Source of the DNA: JBHJHP01 sp042219825
GTDB lineage: Bacteria; Bacteroidota; Bacteroidia; Bacteroidales; UBA5342
DNA: 64,000 nucleotides
Direction of reading: 5' to 3'
Assembly: GCF_042219825.1 (NCBI RefSeq)
Contig: NZ_JBHJHQ010000010.1
Coordinates: 1 to 64,000 of the forward strand
Shown: positions 47,501 through 54,951 of the stretch, in pieces
Numbering within the stretch: position 1 is the stretch's first letter
How the letters are laid out: the number at the start of each line of letters is the position of its first letter
Notes under the pieces: generated by a model
Told to the model about the DNA's origin: nothing
Database searches by the model: none
The model's input: only the letters and a program-made list of their open reading frames with translations
Position numbers and translations under genes: made by a program

Positions 47501-49627
47501 AGGCACTTTGTTAAATGTAATAGCAACGGTATCTGTTGCCACACAACTGTTATTATCTTCTCTCCAGACCAGCTTATAAGTTCCGTAAGTTGCAGCTGTC
47601 ACTTCTGTCTCTTCATCAAACTGATCATCAAAAGTCAGCGCCCCGGGTCCACTGGCAATAGTCCAGCTTCCTGTTCCAACACTTGGTTGAGCATCAAGTA
47701 TAATTTTATTATCACATACCGAAGCGTCATTACCTGCAAAGGGATCCGGATTCTTAGTAAAATCAATCTCAACCTCGTCATATCCATTACAACCATTTTC
47801 CTCTTCGCTGAACCGGAATATGTACACGCCTTCCTTATTGACTCTTACTTCCGTCATGTTACTACCAAGATCACCAAAGTGAACATTCCCCGGTCCACTT
47901 ACCTTGGTCCATGTAAGCACACCTCCTCCCGAAGAAGTTTCAACATCTGTAGTAAGTCCGCAAATAATACGATTTCCACCAACAATAACAGGATCGGGCT
48001 TTTTATTTACTCTGATAGTCACAGAATCGTTCATATCACACCCATTGCCATCAATAACACGGCAATACAGCTTAAATGATCCTGTATCAGTAGCTGTGAA
48101 TAATGGTTTAGAATCCGGGCCACTTAAATAAGCAATATCACCGGACCATACATATGTATATGAACCCGAACCTCCACTTACATTAGTATTAAGTTCGCTG
48201 CTTTCACCTTCACATAAGGTCAATTCGTTAATGGCAAAATCAATATCCACATCTGACACAACTATATTCCTGTTGCGCACAGCAGAACACTGATTATTAT
48301 CCACAACCCTTAGCCGCAAACTGTAAGTATCCGGAATATTGGTCGTAAACTGGGGATTTAAAACATCTGTAGCTGACAAAGGATCAGTGTCATTCTCCCA
48401 TGTATATGTATATGGTGCTGTTCCTCCCATGACCGTGTTGTTGAATGTAAAACTGGTGCCCGGACACAAATAAGTCGGATCGCCCGTTGCCACAAAAATG
48501 GAAGGATTAGGATAAACAGTTACAAATGCCCTGGCCTCTGCAATACAATCCCCGGTTCCCACATAAGTATAAATCATCTCATGCACTCCGGGGCCGGAGA
48601 TATTGGTATTGAAATTACCAACATTAGGATTTGAAAAACCTCCTGAGGGAGAGCTCCAGACTCCTCCACCCGGATGACCTGTAACCCTGACGGTTGCTCC
48701 GAGACAAACATCGGTATCAGCAGGTGTATTAAATGTAATTGACGCGGTAGGAATATCCACCACGACAATTCTTGCTGTTTGCGAAACCGGATCATTCCCG
48801 GGATACTGGTTACAGTAGTTCCAGTTATTCAGGGTGACCTCAAATTCCTTACCTACGTCGCCTGCATCTGTAGGCGGCACATAAATCGTTCGCGAACGAC
48901 TATACGGCAGTTGCGGTTCGGTAACCGGACCAGGCAGTTTGTTTACAGCATCAGAAAAAGTTCCGGCATATGGCACGCCATCAATAAATACATCGGTGAG
49001 TGTTGTGGCACCCGTTCCGTATTCCCACTGAATCCATCGGCTCTGGTTGTTAATGTTATCTTCTTCCTCTGGCGGAACACAGTTCCAGTCACTCACATCC
49101 CTGAATACTACGGTAGTATCTTCACCAACACAAACATAAATTACCCGTTCAACGATATTCAGTTCACCACCATTGGCATTATCCACATCCCAAACCGTAA
49201 CGTTCTGCTCCTGCACACTACTGCTACATAAACGGCCATCAATTCGTAACCACACCCTGGGCTGATAATTACAAGATCCATCCACAGCATCAGGATAAAT
49301 ATGCTCAATAGTTGCCTGATAATCATCCCCGCCGATATTCTGAACCATTCCCGGCCCTGCCCCATACGGAATATTAACAACCGTTCCGTCTCCCCAGTCC
49401 ACATCAAATGTTACAGTAGTCGGATCAGCAACTCCCATTACGCCCCGATAAGTAATTTTCCAGTCCACATGAACCGGAGCACAATATTTATCCGGTGTAA
49501 TATCGTTTGCTTTGGATAAAACATTACATTCCTGAGCCTGAACTTTGAAGGTGAGTATCAGGATAGAGAAGAGAAGCACACCATATTTAATGGCTTTTTT
49601 CAATTTTGATAAGTTAAAATTTAACAA
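41600..49627 (-). CDS. Giant PKD-repeat adhesin with type B T9SS sorting domain
   Basis: 2675 residues, SprB-like. The signal peptide core is KKAIKYGVLLFSILILTF, ending KVQAQ. The first 700 residues are Cys-containing Ig/PKD-like domains. From about 715 to 2570 come some 22 PKD-type domains of about 84 residues, many with WDFGDGS or a variant. The last 100 residues are the gliding-motility-associated type B domain (NVFMPIKSG, TIFDRWGLMVFET, WDGYYNGKLCQQGVYVWKV). It would be exported by T9SS and displayed on the surface, working with the PorP/SprF protein encoded next. No ATG is available: the frame opens at TTG 49627, with another TTG at 49603 that gives a tidier signal peptide. Confidence 0.93.
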   Translation of the reverse strand: MLNFNLSKLKKAIKYGVLLFSILILTFKVQAQECNVLSKANDITPDKYCAPVHVDWKITYRGVMGVADPTTVTFDVDWGDGTVVNIPYGAGPGMVQNIGGDDYQATIEHIYPDAVDGSCNYQPRVWLRIDGRLCSSSVQEQNVTVWDVDNANGGELNIVERVIYVCVGEDTTVVFRDVSDWNCVPPEEEDNINNQSRWIQWEYGTGATTLTDVFIDGVPYAGTFSDAVNKLPGPVTEPQLPYSRSRTIYVPPTDAGDVGKEFEVTLNNWNYCNQYPGNDPVSQTARIVVVDIPTASITFNTPADTDVCLGATVRVTGHPGGGVWSSPSGGFSNPNVGNFNTNISGPGVHEMIYTYVGTGDCIAEARAFVTVYPNPSIFVATGDPTYLCPGTSFTFNNTVMGGTAPYTYTWENDTDPLSATDVLNPQFTTNIPDTYSLRLRVVDNNQCSAVRNRNIVVSDVDIDFAINELTLCEGESSELNTNVSGGSGSYTYVWSGDIAYLSGPDSKPLFTATDTGSFKLYCRVIDGNGCDMNDSVTIRVNKKPDPVIVGGNRIICGLTTDVETSSGGGVLTWTKVSGPGNVHFGDLGSNMTEVRVNKEGVYIFRFSEEENGCNGYDEVEIDFTKNPDPFAGNDASVCDNKIILDAQPSVGTGSWTIASGPGALTFDDQFDEETEVTAATYGTYKLVWREDNNSCVATDTVAITFNKVPVPDFNMDHNGSCSPLDVHFENNSVGGATYLWHFQGASYSNEFEPDYSFDLPDDKDTTFVIELEVTSGAGCKASTSQPLLVNPNPIAKINTAYKPACSPVDITLENGSAGGVKYTWDYGDGNSEVLLDKSDVTHQFVNTSVTNQVESFLVNLVAENSYGCTDTAFTYMMVYPEAHFEFNFSGNPVCESSNVLIFADGGAKEYKWDFGNGTLASGANPTVYAEYFNNGITDTTFVVNLDATSYYGCSSNYRDSLAVHPVVIAGFIDDQDQVAGKLKLTLTDDSKNGEYVYIKWGDGNIDSLEIDDDFPVSHLYENKDFFPKLFNLTYIVESEAGCFDSTGMQVRVYPEFFVDFNMPANGCSPVEVQFANTSTPAGTFEWDFGDGSPIETRLFPIHNFVNSKSNGEPDTFTVRLTGTSMWGFKDTIYKDIIIFPVPEAAWNITATSNPDDTVYVENITTGGDVYYWDMDDGDLDTTYALTTKIKWFGNVNPEQVTKNISLTTVNAYGCRDSIYDNVTVNPILIADFDIDSVSCSPMSTVATSTSTGAVFYEWSLDGGTFVRGDVHFPVEIENNTGAIQVHQLTLKARSVYGDQDQITKDLTVYPVPVARMAGVLNDKSPLDLILENQSVNGDAYVWVFGATDSVLMNTTNNVNYSFINNTQLPVANSVDLKAENSYGCVDSTSEMVIVYPEVKADFDCPLEGCPPLQVSFVDKSVGGLFYEWTIEGVNTFYGKILNYEFKNETLADKFYNVRLSVESAYGFRDTMTKTIRIKPMVKSVFDATSGGMSPFTSVLTNNSVNALESHWSFGDVSPDEILAGAQSTAHEYLAAAAPEAYDVTLNIISPEGCEDSSLSTVMVYPAMKVDFECDSVGCSPFDVDFTNLSSGVDLFIWTFGDGSGKWMSRNAFHRFENDTKVPVQYEVQLIGQSKYGFIDTVKKVITVNPSPYALFDITPEGGSPLEAYITDQSKDAVSVVWNMGDGDMLNDPGLNFTHTYLNNTAAPLSHNVVQLVQNSYGCFDSMSQTVNVFPPINAAFECDSVGCTPLTVAFRNTSNGALRYKWDFGDGSDILESSIPVHVFENPYPDSVVVYRVMMVALSQFGYSDTAYKDITVHPVPIPEFTLDANEGCAPLTVNFENKSQGQSISVWTIGDNTFTSGVTDFKQTLENTSFLPKYFEVRLEVANGYGCSSHSTDIIEVFPQIKADFGGDTVGCSPLTAIYMNKSKNANDFVWYIDGAADYRQNPVLPFENMTENIDSHSIKLVAVSAYGCSDSINKTLLVSPEPIVDFEVQPAQGFSPLNVMIKNYSDHAQTYTWNLGEGDPVVKNDNSDLAHTYINETLAPSVRKVNLLAENSFGCKGEMSKSVDVYPLVKAEFEYTGNGCSPLSVDFKNLSQGATHFEWDFGDGTPVSVASNPTHTFENKSLNDVKQFTVKLLSYSQYGMADTAVKVIEVYPTPVSGFKANIISGCSPVNLVITNECKGAGTMQWELGEETLFESSDSVFSKTFENMTTMPEYHNLSVRISNSYGCSSRTQKALEVLPGVVAKFDCDTAGCSPFTIAYRNKSVNASEYFWDLADGTTTMDAMPIKQYVNKTSEDFREYVILIAKTSYGCTDTFMKRIAVYPEPDFSFEILPAEVTLPSAEVTINASIANKGPWRFVWDFGDGTVSDSLSPGVHTYDNWGNYNVKVDITDDRCSDLQVKGVVVNPSVPIAEFTGPTVGCTPVTMSFVNHSQGMVASLWDFGDGTLSSDENPSHTYYRPGAYDVKLTVFNDVGHADTLVRRVNVYDGVKADFLMTPHVVHSFSQEISFSNFSQNGYDYIWSFGDGDVSHEFEPKKRYSHEGIYDISLIVISQEGCRDTMLQKSALEVSDVYNVRYPNVFMPIKSGAQGGTYTDGDTHIFYPLVDKSMLKTYRLTIFDRWGLMVFETRDVNVGWDGYYNGKLCQQGVYVWKVDAEFEDGNEVVKTGDVTLLK

Positions 49628-49658
49628 TATACTTAAATTATTTAAACTTATGTAAACA

Positions 49659-49689
49659 CAAATTTAAACAAAAAGCGAAAATTACCAAA
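49659..49689 (-). promoter_or_regulatory. Promoter of the giant adhesin gene
   Basis: On minus, TTTG (49689-49686) and TAAATTTG (49666-49659) are spaced by 19 nt, the consensus arrangement. The start would lie near 49652, about 25 nt before TTG 49627 or 49 nt before TTG 49603. Confidence 0.6.
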
Positions 49690-49714
49690 ATTTATGTTAA
49701 CTTTTTATTGATTT

Positions 49715-49957
49715 TTATGGTACAGGGTCATACCCGGATCCTCCCCAAGGATTACACCGCAGAATGCGTTTCACAGATAGCCAGAGGCCTTTGAATGGCC
49801 CATATTTTTTTAAGGCCTGTACAGAATATTCAGAACAGGTAGGCGTATACCGGCATGAAGCGGGAATTAATGGAGAGATAACATACTGATAAAATTTAAC
49901 CAGCAGTACAAGAATACCAGTCAGCAACTTCTTCGGTATGTTTAAAACCTTATTCAT
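49715..49957 (-). CDS. yidD: Membrane protein insertion efficiency factor YidD
   Basis: 80 residues, full length. The family core is unmistakable: FYQYVISPLIPASCRYTPTC, then SEYSVQALKKYG and CNPWGGSGYDPVP. YidD assists YidC-dependent insertion at the inner membrane. Its start overlaps the rnpA stop by 8 nt, so they are translationally coupled. yidC itself is 36 kb away. Confidence 0.95.
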   Translation of the reverse strand: MNKVLNIPKKLLTGILVLLVKFYQYVISPLIPASCRYTPTCSEYSVQALKKYGPFKGLWLSVKRILRCNPWGGSGYDPVP

Positions 49958-50330
49958 TTCCCTCTGCCATTTTATCTAAGAGCTTTTTCATTTTTGATCG
50001 AATAAAATCAAAGCTATGAATCTCTTTGGATATATAAACCAATCCCACGTCATAATGTTTGTCATTTAAAAGAGCTGCCATTTCAGGTTTTAATATCCGG
50101 TAGGCTTCCCGTATTCTTCTTTTTAAAAGATTTCTGTGAACTGCTCTTTTATAATTTTTCTTGGAAACTGTAATCAGAATTCTGTTTTCAGAAAGATTCA
50201 CAGACGGGTCATGAGAAATATAATAAACAAGAAATGGGTGTAAAAAGAACGACTTCCCGGAAGTAAATAATTTGCTTACAGCTAGTTTACCGGAAAGTCG
50301 TTCTTCCTTTTTAAATGTTTTATCTAACAT
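49950..50330 (-). CDS. rnpA: Ribonuclease P protein component
   Basis: 126 residues, basic. The RNR-type motif appears as KRAVHRNLLKRRIREAYR, and FKKEERLSGKLAVSKLFTSG matches the N-terminal helix region of the family. It supports the RNase P RNA in tRNA 5' maturation. It overlaps yidD. The usual upstream rpmH is absent; hemD sits there instead, 23 bp away. Confidence 0.93.
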   Translation of the reverse strand: MLDKTFKKEERLSGKLAVSKLFTSGKSFFLHPFLVYYISHDPSVNLSENRILITVSKKNYKRAVHRNLLKRRIREAYRILKPEMAALLNDKHYDVGLVYISKEIHSFDFIRSKMKKLLDKMAEGNE

Positions 50331-50353
50331 TCTGATCTGAGTTTAACCTCAGT

Positions 50354-51103
50354 CTATTTCTTTTTGTTGTATTCAGTAATAAACTGATCGAGAGCCATTG
50401 CCATAGATGGAGCCTGAGGATTCGGAACCTGTATATCCAGTCTTAATCCGGCTTCCTGCACTGCTTTGGCAGTAGATGCACCAAAACTGGCAATTTTTGT
50501 TTCATTCTGTTTAAATTCCGGAAAGTTCTTAAGCAAGGATGCTATTCCCGACGGGCTAAAAAATACAAGAATATCATAATTTACATCAGCCAGGTCAGAC
50601 AAGTCACTGCTAACCGTTTTGTACATGATGGCCTTGGTATAATTAAATCCGTTTGCGTTAAGCAGTTCCGGTATCTGCGGCTTGTGAATATCGGATAGTG
50701 GAACCAGAAATTTTTCATCTTTATGCTTTTGCATCACCTCTACCAGATCCGGAAATTTTCCTGTGCTGTTAAATATTTTCCGTTTCCTGTAAACAATATA
50801 TTTCTGCAGATAAAATGCAGCGGCTTCCGAAATGCAGAAATACTTCATGGTATCCGGAATAGTCAAACGCATTTCCTGGGCAATTCTGAAATAATTATCG
50901 ATGGCTGTTCTGCTTGTAAAAACTACAGCAGTATGGTCCAGAATTGACACTTTCTGACTTCTAAAATCCTTTGCTGAGACAGGTTCAACCTGAATAAAAG
51001 GTCGAAAATCTATTTTAACACCGGTTTTATCGGCTAAATCGTAGTAGGGCGATTTTCCCGTTGCTGGCTCTGGCTGTGAAACTAATACCTTTTTGATCTT
51101 CAA
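50354..51103 (-). CDS. hemD: Uroporphyrinogen-III synthase
   Basis: 249 residues. It closes and rearranges hydroxymethylbilane into uroporphyrinogen III for haem synthesis. The two-domain HemD pattern is visible: KKVLVSQPEPATGKSPYYDL at the start, FTSRTAIDNYF in domain 1, and VFFSPSGIASLLKNF with IASFGASTAKAVQEAGL in the hinge and domain 2. The start codon is TTG, since no ATG lies in frame before the conserved IKKVLVSQP. The sequence family is weakly conserved, but context and motifs agree. Confidence 0.87.
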   Translation of the reverse strand: MKIKKVLVSQPEPATGKSPYYDLADKTGVKIDFRPFIQVEPVSAKDFRSQKVSILDHTAVVFTSRTAIDNYFRIAQEMRLTIPDTMKYFCISEAAAFYLQKYIVYRKRKIFNSTGKFPDLVEVMQKHKDEKFLVPLSDIHKPQIPELLNANGFNYTKAIMYKTVSSDLSDLADVNYDILVFFSPSGIASLLKNFPEFKQNETKIASFGASTAKAVQEAGLRLDIQVPNPQAPSMAMALDQFITEYNKKK

Positions 51104-51130
51104 GACTTTATTCCTTTATATTAGACATCT

Positions 51131-51793
51131 TCACCCACTGTTTAAGGCTAACTTTACGGCTAGCATTAATGGCAAAATTTCGAGGACACAAAAATACAAA
51201 ATCACATAGATAAATGAACTTAAATTGCTAAAAAAAATATTAACACTCCTGACAAGCAGGACAACAAGGTAAATTGCGAGTAAAAAAATCCCGATATTAA
51301 GCCCGGTTTCCATACCCTTATAGGTATACGTAATAACAACAACAACCGGTAAAAGCAAAAGCCCCAAAATCATATTAAAGACCTGGTAACTTTTCAGCCA
51401 TTCTGAAGTCTTATCCTCCGACCCCAACAGATAGTTCCAGTATCTTACTATTCCAATCTTCAATACATGGTACGTCAAAATCAACACACACAGTTCAAGA
51501 TAAAATACAAGTCCGCCCCCTACATTAAAGTAAACCGCAAGATGATGCAAAAATAATCCGGTGATTAACACATGAACAATACTAAGAACCAGGCCCATAC
51601 GAAATTCACTGACGGTATTACTTGCGAACAGACTTTTTCGGTTATGCCCATGCATAACCTCCAACGAACGTTGCTCGAGAAAGCCGCCCGCATTCCGCCA
51701 CACACTCCAGATAAAAAAACCGGACAATAAAATCACAACCGTCATCCAGTCAGAATGATACAATGGAGCAGCTATGTTATTATCAACCGGCAT
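51131..51793 (-). CDS. DUF4271-type integral membrane protein
   Basis: 220 residues with about six hydrophobic segments, including WMTVVILLSGFFIWSVWR, LVLSIVHVLITGLFLHH, LVFYLELCVLILTYHVLK and IYVILYFCVLEILPLML. Order and length fit the DUF4271 family, which in Bacteroidota commonly lies beside hemD. The function is not known. It sits 27 bp before hemD and 8 bp after the CtpA-type protease gene, within one minus-strand run. Confidence 0.72.
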   Translation of the reverse strand: MPVDNNIAAPLYHSDWMTVVILLSGFFIWSVWRNAGGFLEQRSLEVMHGHNRKSLFASNTVSEFRMGLVLSIVHVLITGLFLHHLAVYFNVGGGLVFYLELCVLILTYHVLKIGIVRYWNYLLGSEDKTSEWLKSYQVFNMILGLLLLPVVVVITYTYKGMETGLNIGIFLLAIYLVVLLVRSVNIFFSNLSSFIYVILYFCVLEILPLMLAVKLALNSG

Positions 51794-51801
51794 TTACCGT
51801 A

Positions 51802-53442
51802 TTATTTTGCAGTTAATATTGCATTATATTGTACACCCGGTTCATTCAGAACAGCTACTGCAGTATCAATAGTGGCATCCAGCGTATTGAATATCGGATA
51901 GAACCCGTCGTTATCAAAAATATTCCGTGCAATATAGGCCTTTACCTGTGTCTCTATTAAACGACCGGAAACCTTTAAATCTTCCGGTTTTATTTTAACG
52001 TGCCATTCATTTTTTGCCATGTCCAGAAACATCTCCATCACCGGATGATCCTTGTAATAATCCAAAAGAGCATCCACGTCAGCCAGCTTATTAAGCTCCT
52101 GACGATGTTCATCTGTATACCTGAACGCAAATTTATATATCAGGCCTTTTCTAACAAGGTTTTCAAAAAGTGGCGTAATCCCCGTTGTGTCCACCGGGAC
52201 AAATATATCGGGCATAATACCTCCGCCACCATATACCAGTCTCCCGTTTACAGTGTGGTATTTTTCCGCTTTATTCAGATGGATGCTGTCTTCGCTGTTC
52301 ATTTCCCCATTCTGATAGCGCTCCATGATATCTTTATAGTAATCTTTATTCCCGTTTTTATAGCTTTTCTGAATACATCTTCCCGATGGCGTGTAATACC
52401 TGGAGATAGTTAATCTGACCGCCGAACCGTCTCCAAGGCCCATCTGGGTCTGAACCAAACCTTTACCAAACGACCTGCGTCCTATAATTACGCCTCTGTC
52501 ATTATCCTGTATCGCCCCGGCAAAAATCTCACTGGCCGAAGCCGACCATTCATCAATAAGAACTGCAAGACGAACACTCTTCATACTACCATGACCATCA
52601 GCTCTGTAATCAGTTCGCGGAAATGCTTTTCCCTCAGTATAAACAATCAGTTCACCCCGCTGTAAAAACTCATCAACCATACGATTTACAACTTCCAGAT
52701 ATCCACCCTGGTTTCCTCTTAAATCAACAATTACGGATTTACAACCGGCATACTGAACCTTGGCCAATGCGTTTAAAAACTCTTCGAACGTATTTCTGCC
52801 AAAATTCCTGCTCACTTTAATATAACCTGTGGTTTTATTAATCATGTACGATACATCAACACTATAAGTTGGTATATCGCCCCGGATGATCTCAAAGTCA
52901 ATAACACCATCCATTCCCGGTCTGACAACACCGATTTTTACTTTTGTCCCCTTCTCTCCTCTTAAGGTATTCATTACCTTGGTATTCGATATTTTATCAC
53001 CTGTAAAAGAAGTGTCATTTACCATTACAATTCTGTCTCCGGCCATTATACCCACTTTTTCAGATGGTCCTCCTGAAACTACCTGGATGACCATAACCGT
53101 ATCATCCTGTATATTAAACTGCACACCAATACCGCCAAAACTTCCGTTTAACTCTTCGTTTACAGATTGAAGATCCTTTGCAGGAATATATACGGAATGC
53201 GGATCCAGCTTATCTAAAATATCAGGTATAACTTCCTCAATAATTTCCTTCTTATTCACTGTATCCACATACTCTTTATCAATCATTTCTATCAGGGTAC
53301 TCAGTTTATTACCCTGAGACAGGTTAATCAGAGACGCTGGTCTGCTTTCCGAATTTCCGGCCATTCTGTTTCCCAAAATAATCCCAATCACAATTGCGAT
53401 AGCAATGTAAACCGGCCAGAGTTTTTTTAATACGTTATTCAT
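51802..53442 (-). CDS. C-terminal processing protease, S41 (CtpA-like)
   Basis: 546 residues. The N-terminal signal/anchor is LWPVYIAIAIVIGIILGN. A PDZ domain (about 95-190, FGGIGVQFNIQDDTVMVIQV, GPSEKVGIMAGDRIV) precedes the S41 catalytic core. The catalytic Ser lies in DEWSASASEIFAG and the catalytic Lys in RRSFGKGLVQT. It is a periplasmic or membrane-anchored protease that trims or degrades envelope proteins from the C-terminus. It overlaps the end of the dCMP deaminase gene by 8 nt. Confidence 0.93.
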   Translation of the reverse strand: MNNVLKKLWPVYIAIAIVIGIILGNRMAGNSESRPASLINLSQGNKLSTLIEMIDKEYVDTVNKKEIIEEVIPDILDKLDPHSVYIPAKDLQSVNEELNGSFGGIGVQFNIQDDTVMVIQVVSGGPSEKVGIMAGDRIVMVNDTSFTGDKISNTKVMNTLRGEKGTKVKIGVVRPGMDGVIDFEIIRGDIPTYSVDVSYMINKTTGYIKVSRNFGRNTFEEFLNALAKVQYAGCKSVIVDLRGNQGGYLEVVNRMVDEFLQRGELIVYTEGKAFPRTDYRADGHGSMKSVRLAVLIDEWSASASEIFAGAIQDNDRGVIIGRRSFGKGLVQTQMGLGDGSAVRLTISRYYTPSGRCIQKSYKNGNKDYYKDIMERYQNGEMNSEDSIHLNKAEKYHTVNGRLVYGGGGIMPDIFVPVDTTGITPLFENLVRKGLIYKFAFRYTDEHRQELNKLADVDALLDYYKDHPVMEMFLDMAKNEWHVKIKPEDLKVSGRLIETQVKAYIARNIFDNDGFYPIFNTLDATIDTAVAVLNEPGVQYNAILTAK

Positions 53443-53875
53443 TTTCCTTTGTATCTATATCAATATATTTTACCTCGATTCCTGCTCTTTTCAACAGGTT
53501 GATGCCATCTTTCAGCCTGTATTCTTCCGAATAAATGACCCGCGTTATACCGGCCTGAATAATAAGTTTAGCACATTCAATACATGGAGAAGAAGTCACA
53601 TAAAGCGTGGCTCCGTCACTGCTGTTATTGGATCTTGCGACTTTCGTAATCGCATTGGCTTCAGCATGTAAAACGTAAGGTTTTGTTGTATTGTTCTCAT
53701 CTTCACATTTATTCTCAAACCCCGACGGTGTGCCGTTGTATCCGTCTGAAATTATCATCTTCTCCTTTACAAGCAAGGCTCCAACCTGACGCCTTTCACA
53801 ATAGGAGTTTTCAGCCCAGATACCTGCCATCCTAAGATACCTTCTATCCAGCAATTCCTGTTTTTTTTCTTTCAT
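53435..53875 (-). CDS. dCMP deaminase
   Basis: 146 residues from the ATG at 53875 (MKEKKQELLDRRYLRMA). The open frame extends eight codons upstream to TTG 53899, but that part lies in a heptamer repeat. The zinc motifs are HAEANAI and PCIECAKL, and CERRQVGALLV with DGYNGTPSGFENKCE is typical of deoxycytidylate deaminase (ComEB type). It converts dCMP to dUMP for dTMP supply. It is a third deaminase-fold enzyme in the window, distinct from guaD and tadA. Confidence 0.92.
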   Translation of the reverse strand: MKEKKQELLDRRYLRMAGIWAENSYCERRQVGALLVKEKMIISDGYNGTPSGFENKCEDENNTTKPYVLHAEANAITKVARSNNSSDGATLYVTSSPCIECAKLIIQAGITRVIYSEEYRLKDGINLLKRAGIEVKYIDIDTKENE

Positions 53876-53885
53876 ATTATTATTA

Positions 53886-53955
53886 GAATCAAGTATCAAG
53901 ACACAGGAATCAAGATATTTTCATCTTGCGTCTTACATCTTATGTCTTATGTCTT
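53886..53955. repeat. Heptamer-built intergenic element 1
   Basis: Seventy bases divide exactly into ten 7-bp units in one register. The left four are GAATCAA, GTATCAA, GACACAG and GAATCAA. The centre carries the perfect hairpin CAAGAT (53911-53916) / ATCTTG (53923-53928). The right units are GCGTCTT, ACATCTT and ATGTCTT twice. It fills the gap between the antiporter stop and the dCMP deaminase start. The same design recurs at 56531-56628. Confidence 0.8.
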
Positions 53956-54945
53956 TTAAAAAAGCATTGCAATATAAACGATGTAAAGCAAAAACAACAT
54001 CACTCCGCCCCAAAAAGATAACATGCCATTTCTTAAATCCGATAAGATTTTGATGTCTCTGTCTGCTTTCCATGCTGTAAGATTTGCCTTGAACGGATAA
54101 ATAACCAGCATTAGTAATATTCCGAGGATGGCCATCCACAACAAATCAATCCTGAATGCCATATAATCTACCGGTATCGGATGAATGACAGATGTTATGC
54201 CGAGTACTACAAGAATATTAAACAGATTAGAACCTACAATATTGCCCACTGATATTTCTGTTTCCTTTTTAAACGCTGCTACCAGAGATGCTGTCAGTTC
54301 CGGAACACTGGTCCCGAATGCTACAACTGTAACTGATATCACCCGTTCACTTACGCCCAGTGAAGAAGCTATGTCAGAAGCAGATTTAACCAGCAAATCG
54401 GCTCCCCATGCCAGTCCTGCACATGCTACCAGCACAATGACTATTGCCAGCCATACAGGGTATGTTTTATCAACTTTTTCTTCTTCAGTTTTATTTCTTG
54501 ACATGGATGTTTTGATGGCACGCCAGGTAAATATGATAATGGCCACTACCATAATTACACCCTGATATCTTTCTATGGTTCCGCTTTGAAAAAACAACCA
54601 CAAAAAGAAATAACTGATCATCATAAACAACCAGTCCGAAAACAATCTTTTTGATACTACAGGAAGTGCAATGACTATCGCTGTCAATCCTAGCACCAGG
54701 GCAACATTGGCAATATTAGATCCTACCACATTACCCACAGCTATATCAGGATGCCCATCTATTGCCGCCCTCAGCGAAACAATCAGTTCTGGTGCTGAAG
54801 TGCCAAATGCCACAATTGTCATTCCTATAACCAGCGAGGATATATGAAATCTGGAAGCAATGCTTACACTGCCTTTAACCAGTCCGTGTCCGCTAATGAT
54901 CAGAAGGGCTAAACTTGAAATCAGGATCAGGATTGAAGTAAACAT
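53956..54945 (-). CDS. Calcium/sodium antiporter (CaCA family, YrbG-like)
   Basis: 329 residues, about ten membrane segments. The two inverted alpha-repeats are clear: GMTIVAFGTSAPELIVSL with VGNVVGSNIANVALVLG, and SVTVVAFGTSVPELTASL with VGNIVGSNLFNILVVLG. These hold the ion-binding Glu residues. It exchanges Na+ for Ca2+ across the inner membrane. A short cytosolic loop with KTEEEKVDK separates the halves. It ends one base from a heptamer repeat element. Confidence 0.93.
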   Translation of the reverse strand: MFTSILILISSLALLIISGHGLVKGSVSIASRFHISSLVIGMTIVAFGTSAPELIVSLRAAIDGHPDIAVGNVVGSNIANVALVLGLTAIVIALPVVSKRLFSDWLFMMISYFFLWLFFQSGTIERYQGVIMVVAIIIFTWRAIKTSMSRNKTEEEKVDKTYPVWLAIVIVLVACAGLAWGADLLVKSASDIASSLGVSERVISVTVVAFGTSVPELTASLVAAFKKETEISVGNIVGSNLFNILVVLGITSVIHPIPVDYMAFRIDLLWMAILGILLMLVIYPFKANLTAWKADRDIKILSDLRNGMLSFWGGVMLFLLYIVYIAMLF

Positions 54946-54951
54946 ACAAAA

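Noticed and set aside
47447..48079. 210-codon open frame on the plus strand inside the giant adhesin gene
   Set aside because: It is the antisense shadow of a long, well-supported coding sequence; the product is rich in Ile, His and Arg with no domain or start signal. Other antisense frames across 41.6-49.6 kb were rejected for the same reason.
53876..53899. TTG start extending the dCMP deaminase by eight residues
   Set aside because: Those codons fall mainly in a heptamer repeat, and the family N-terminus begins at ATG 53875.
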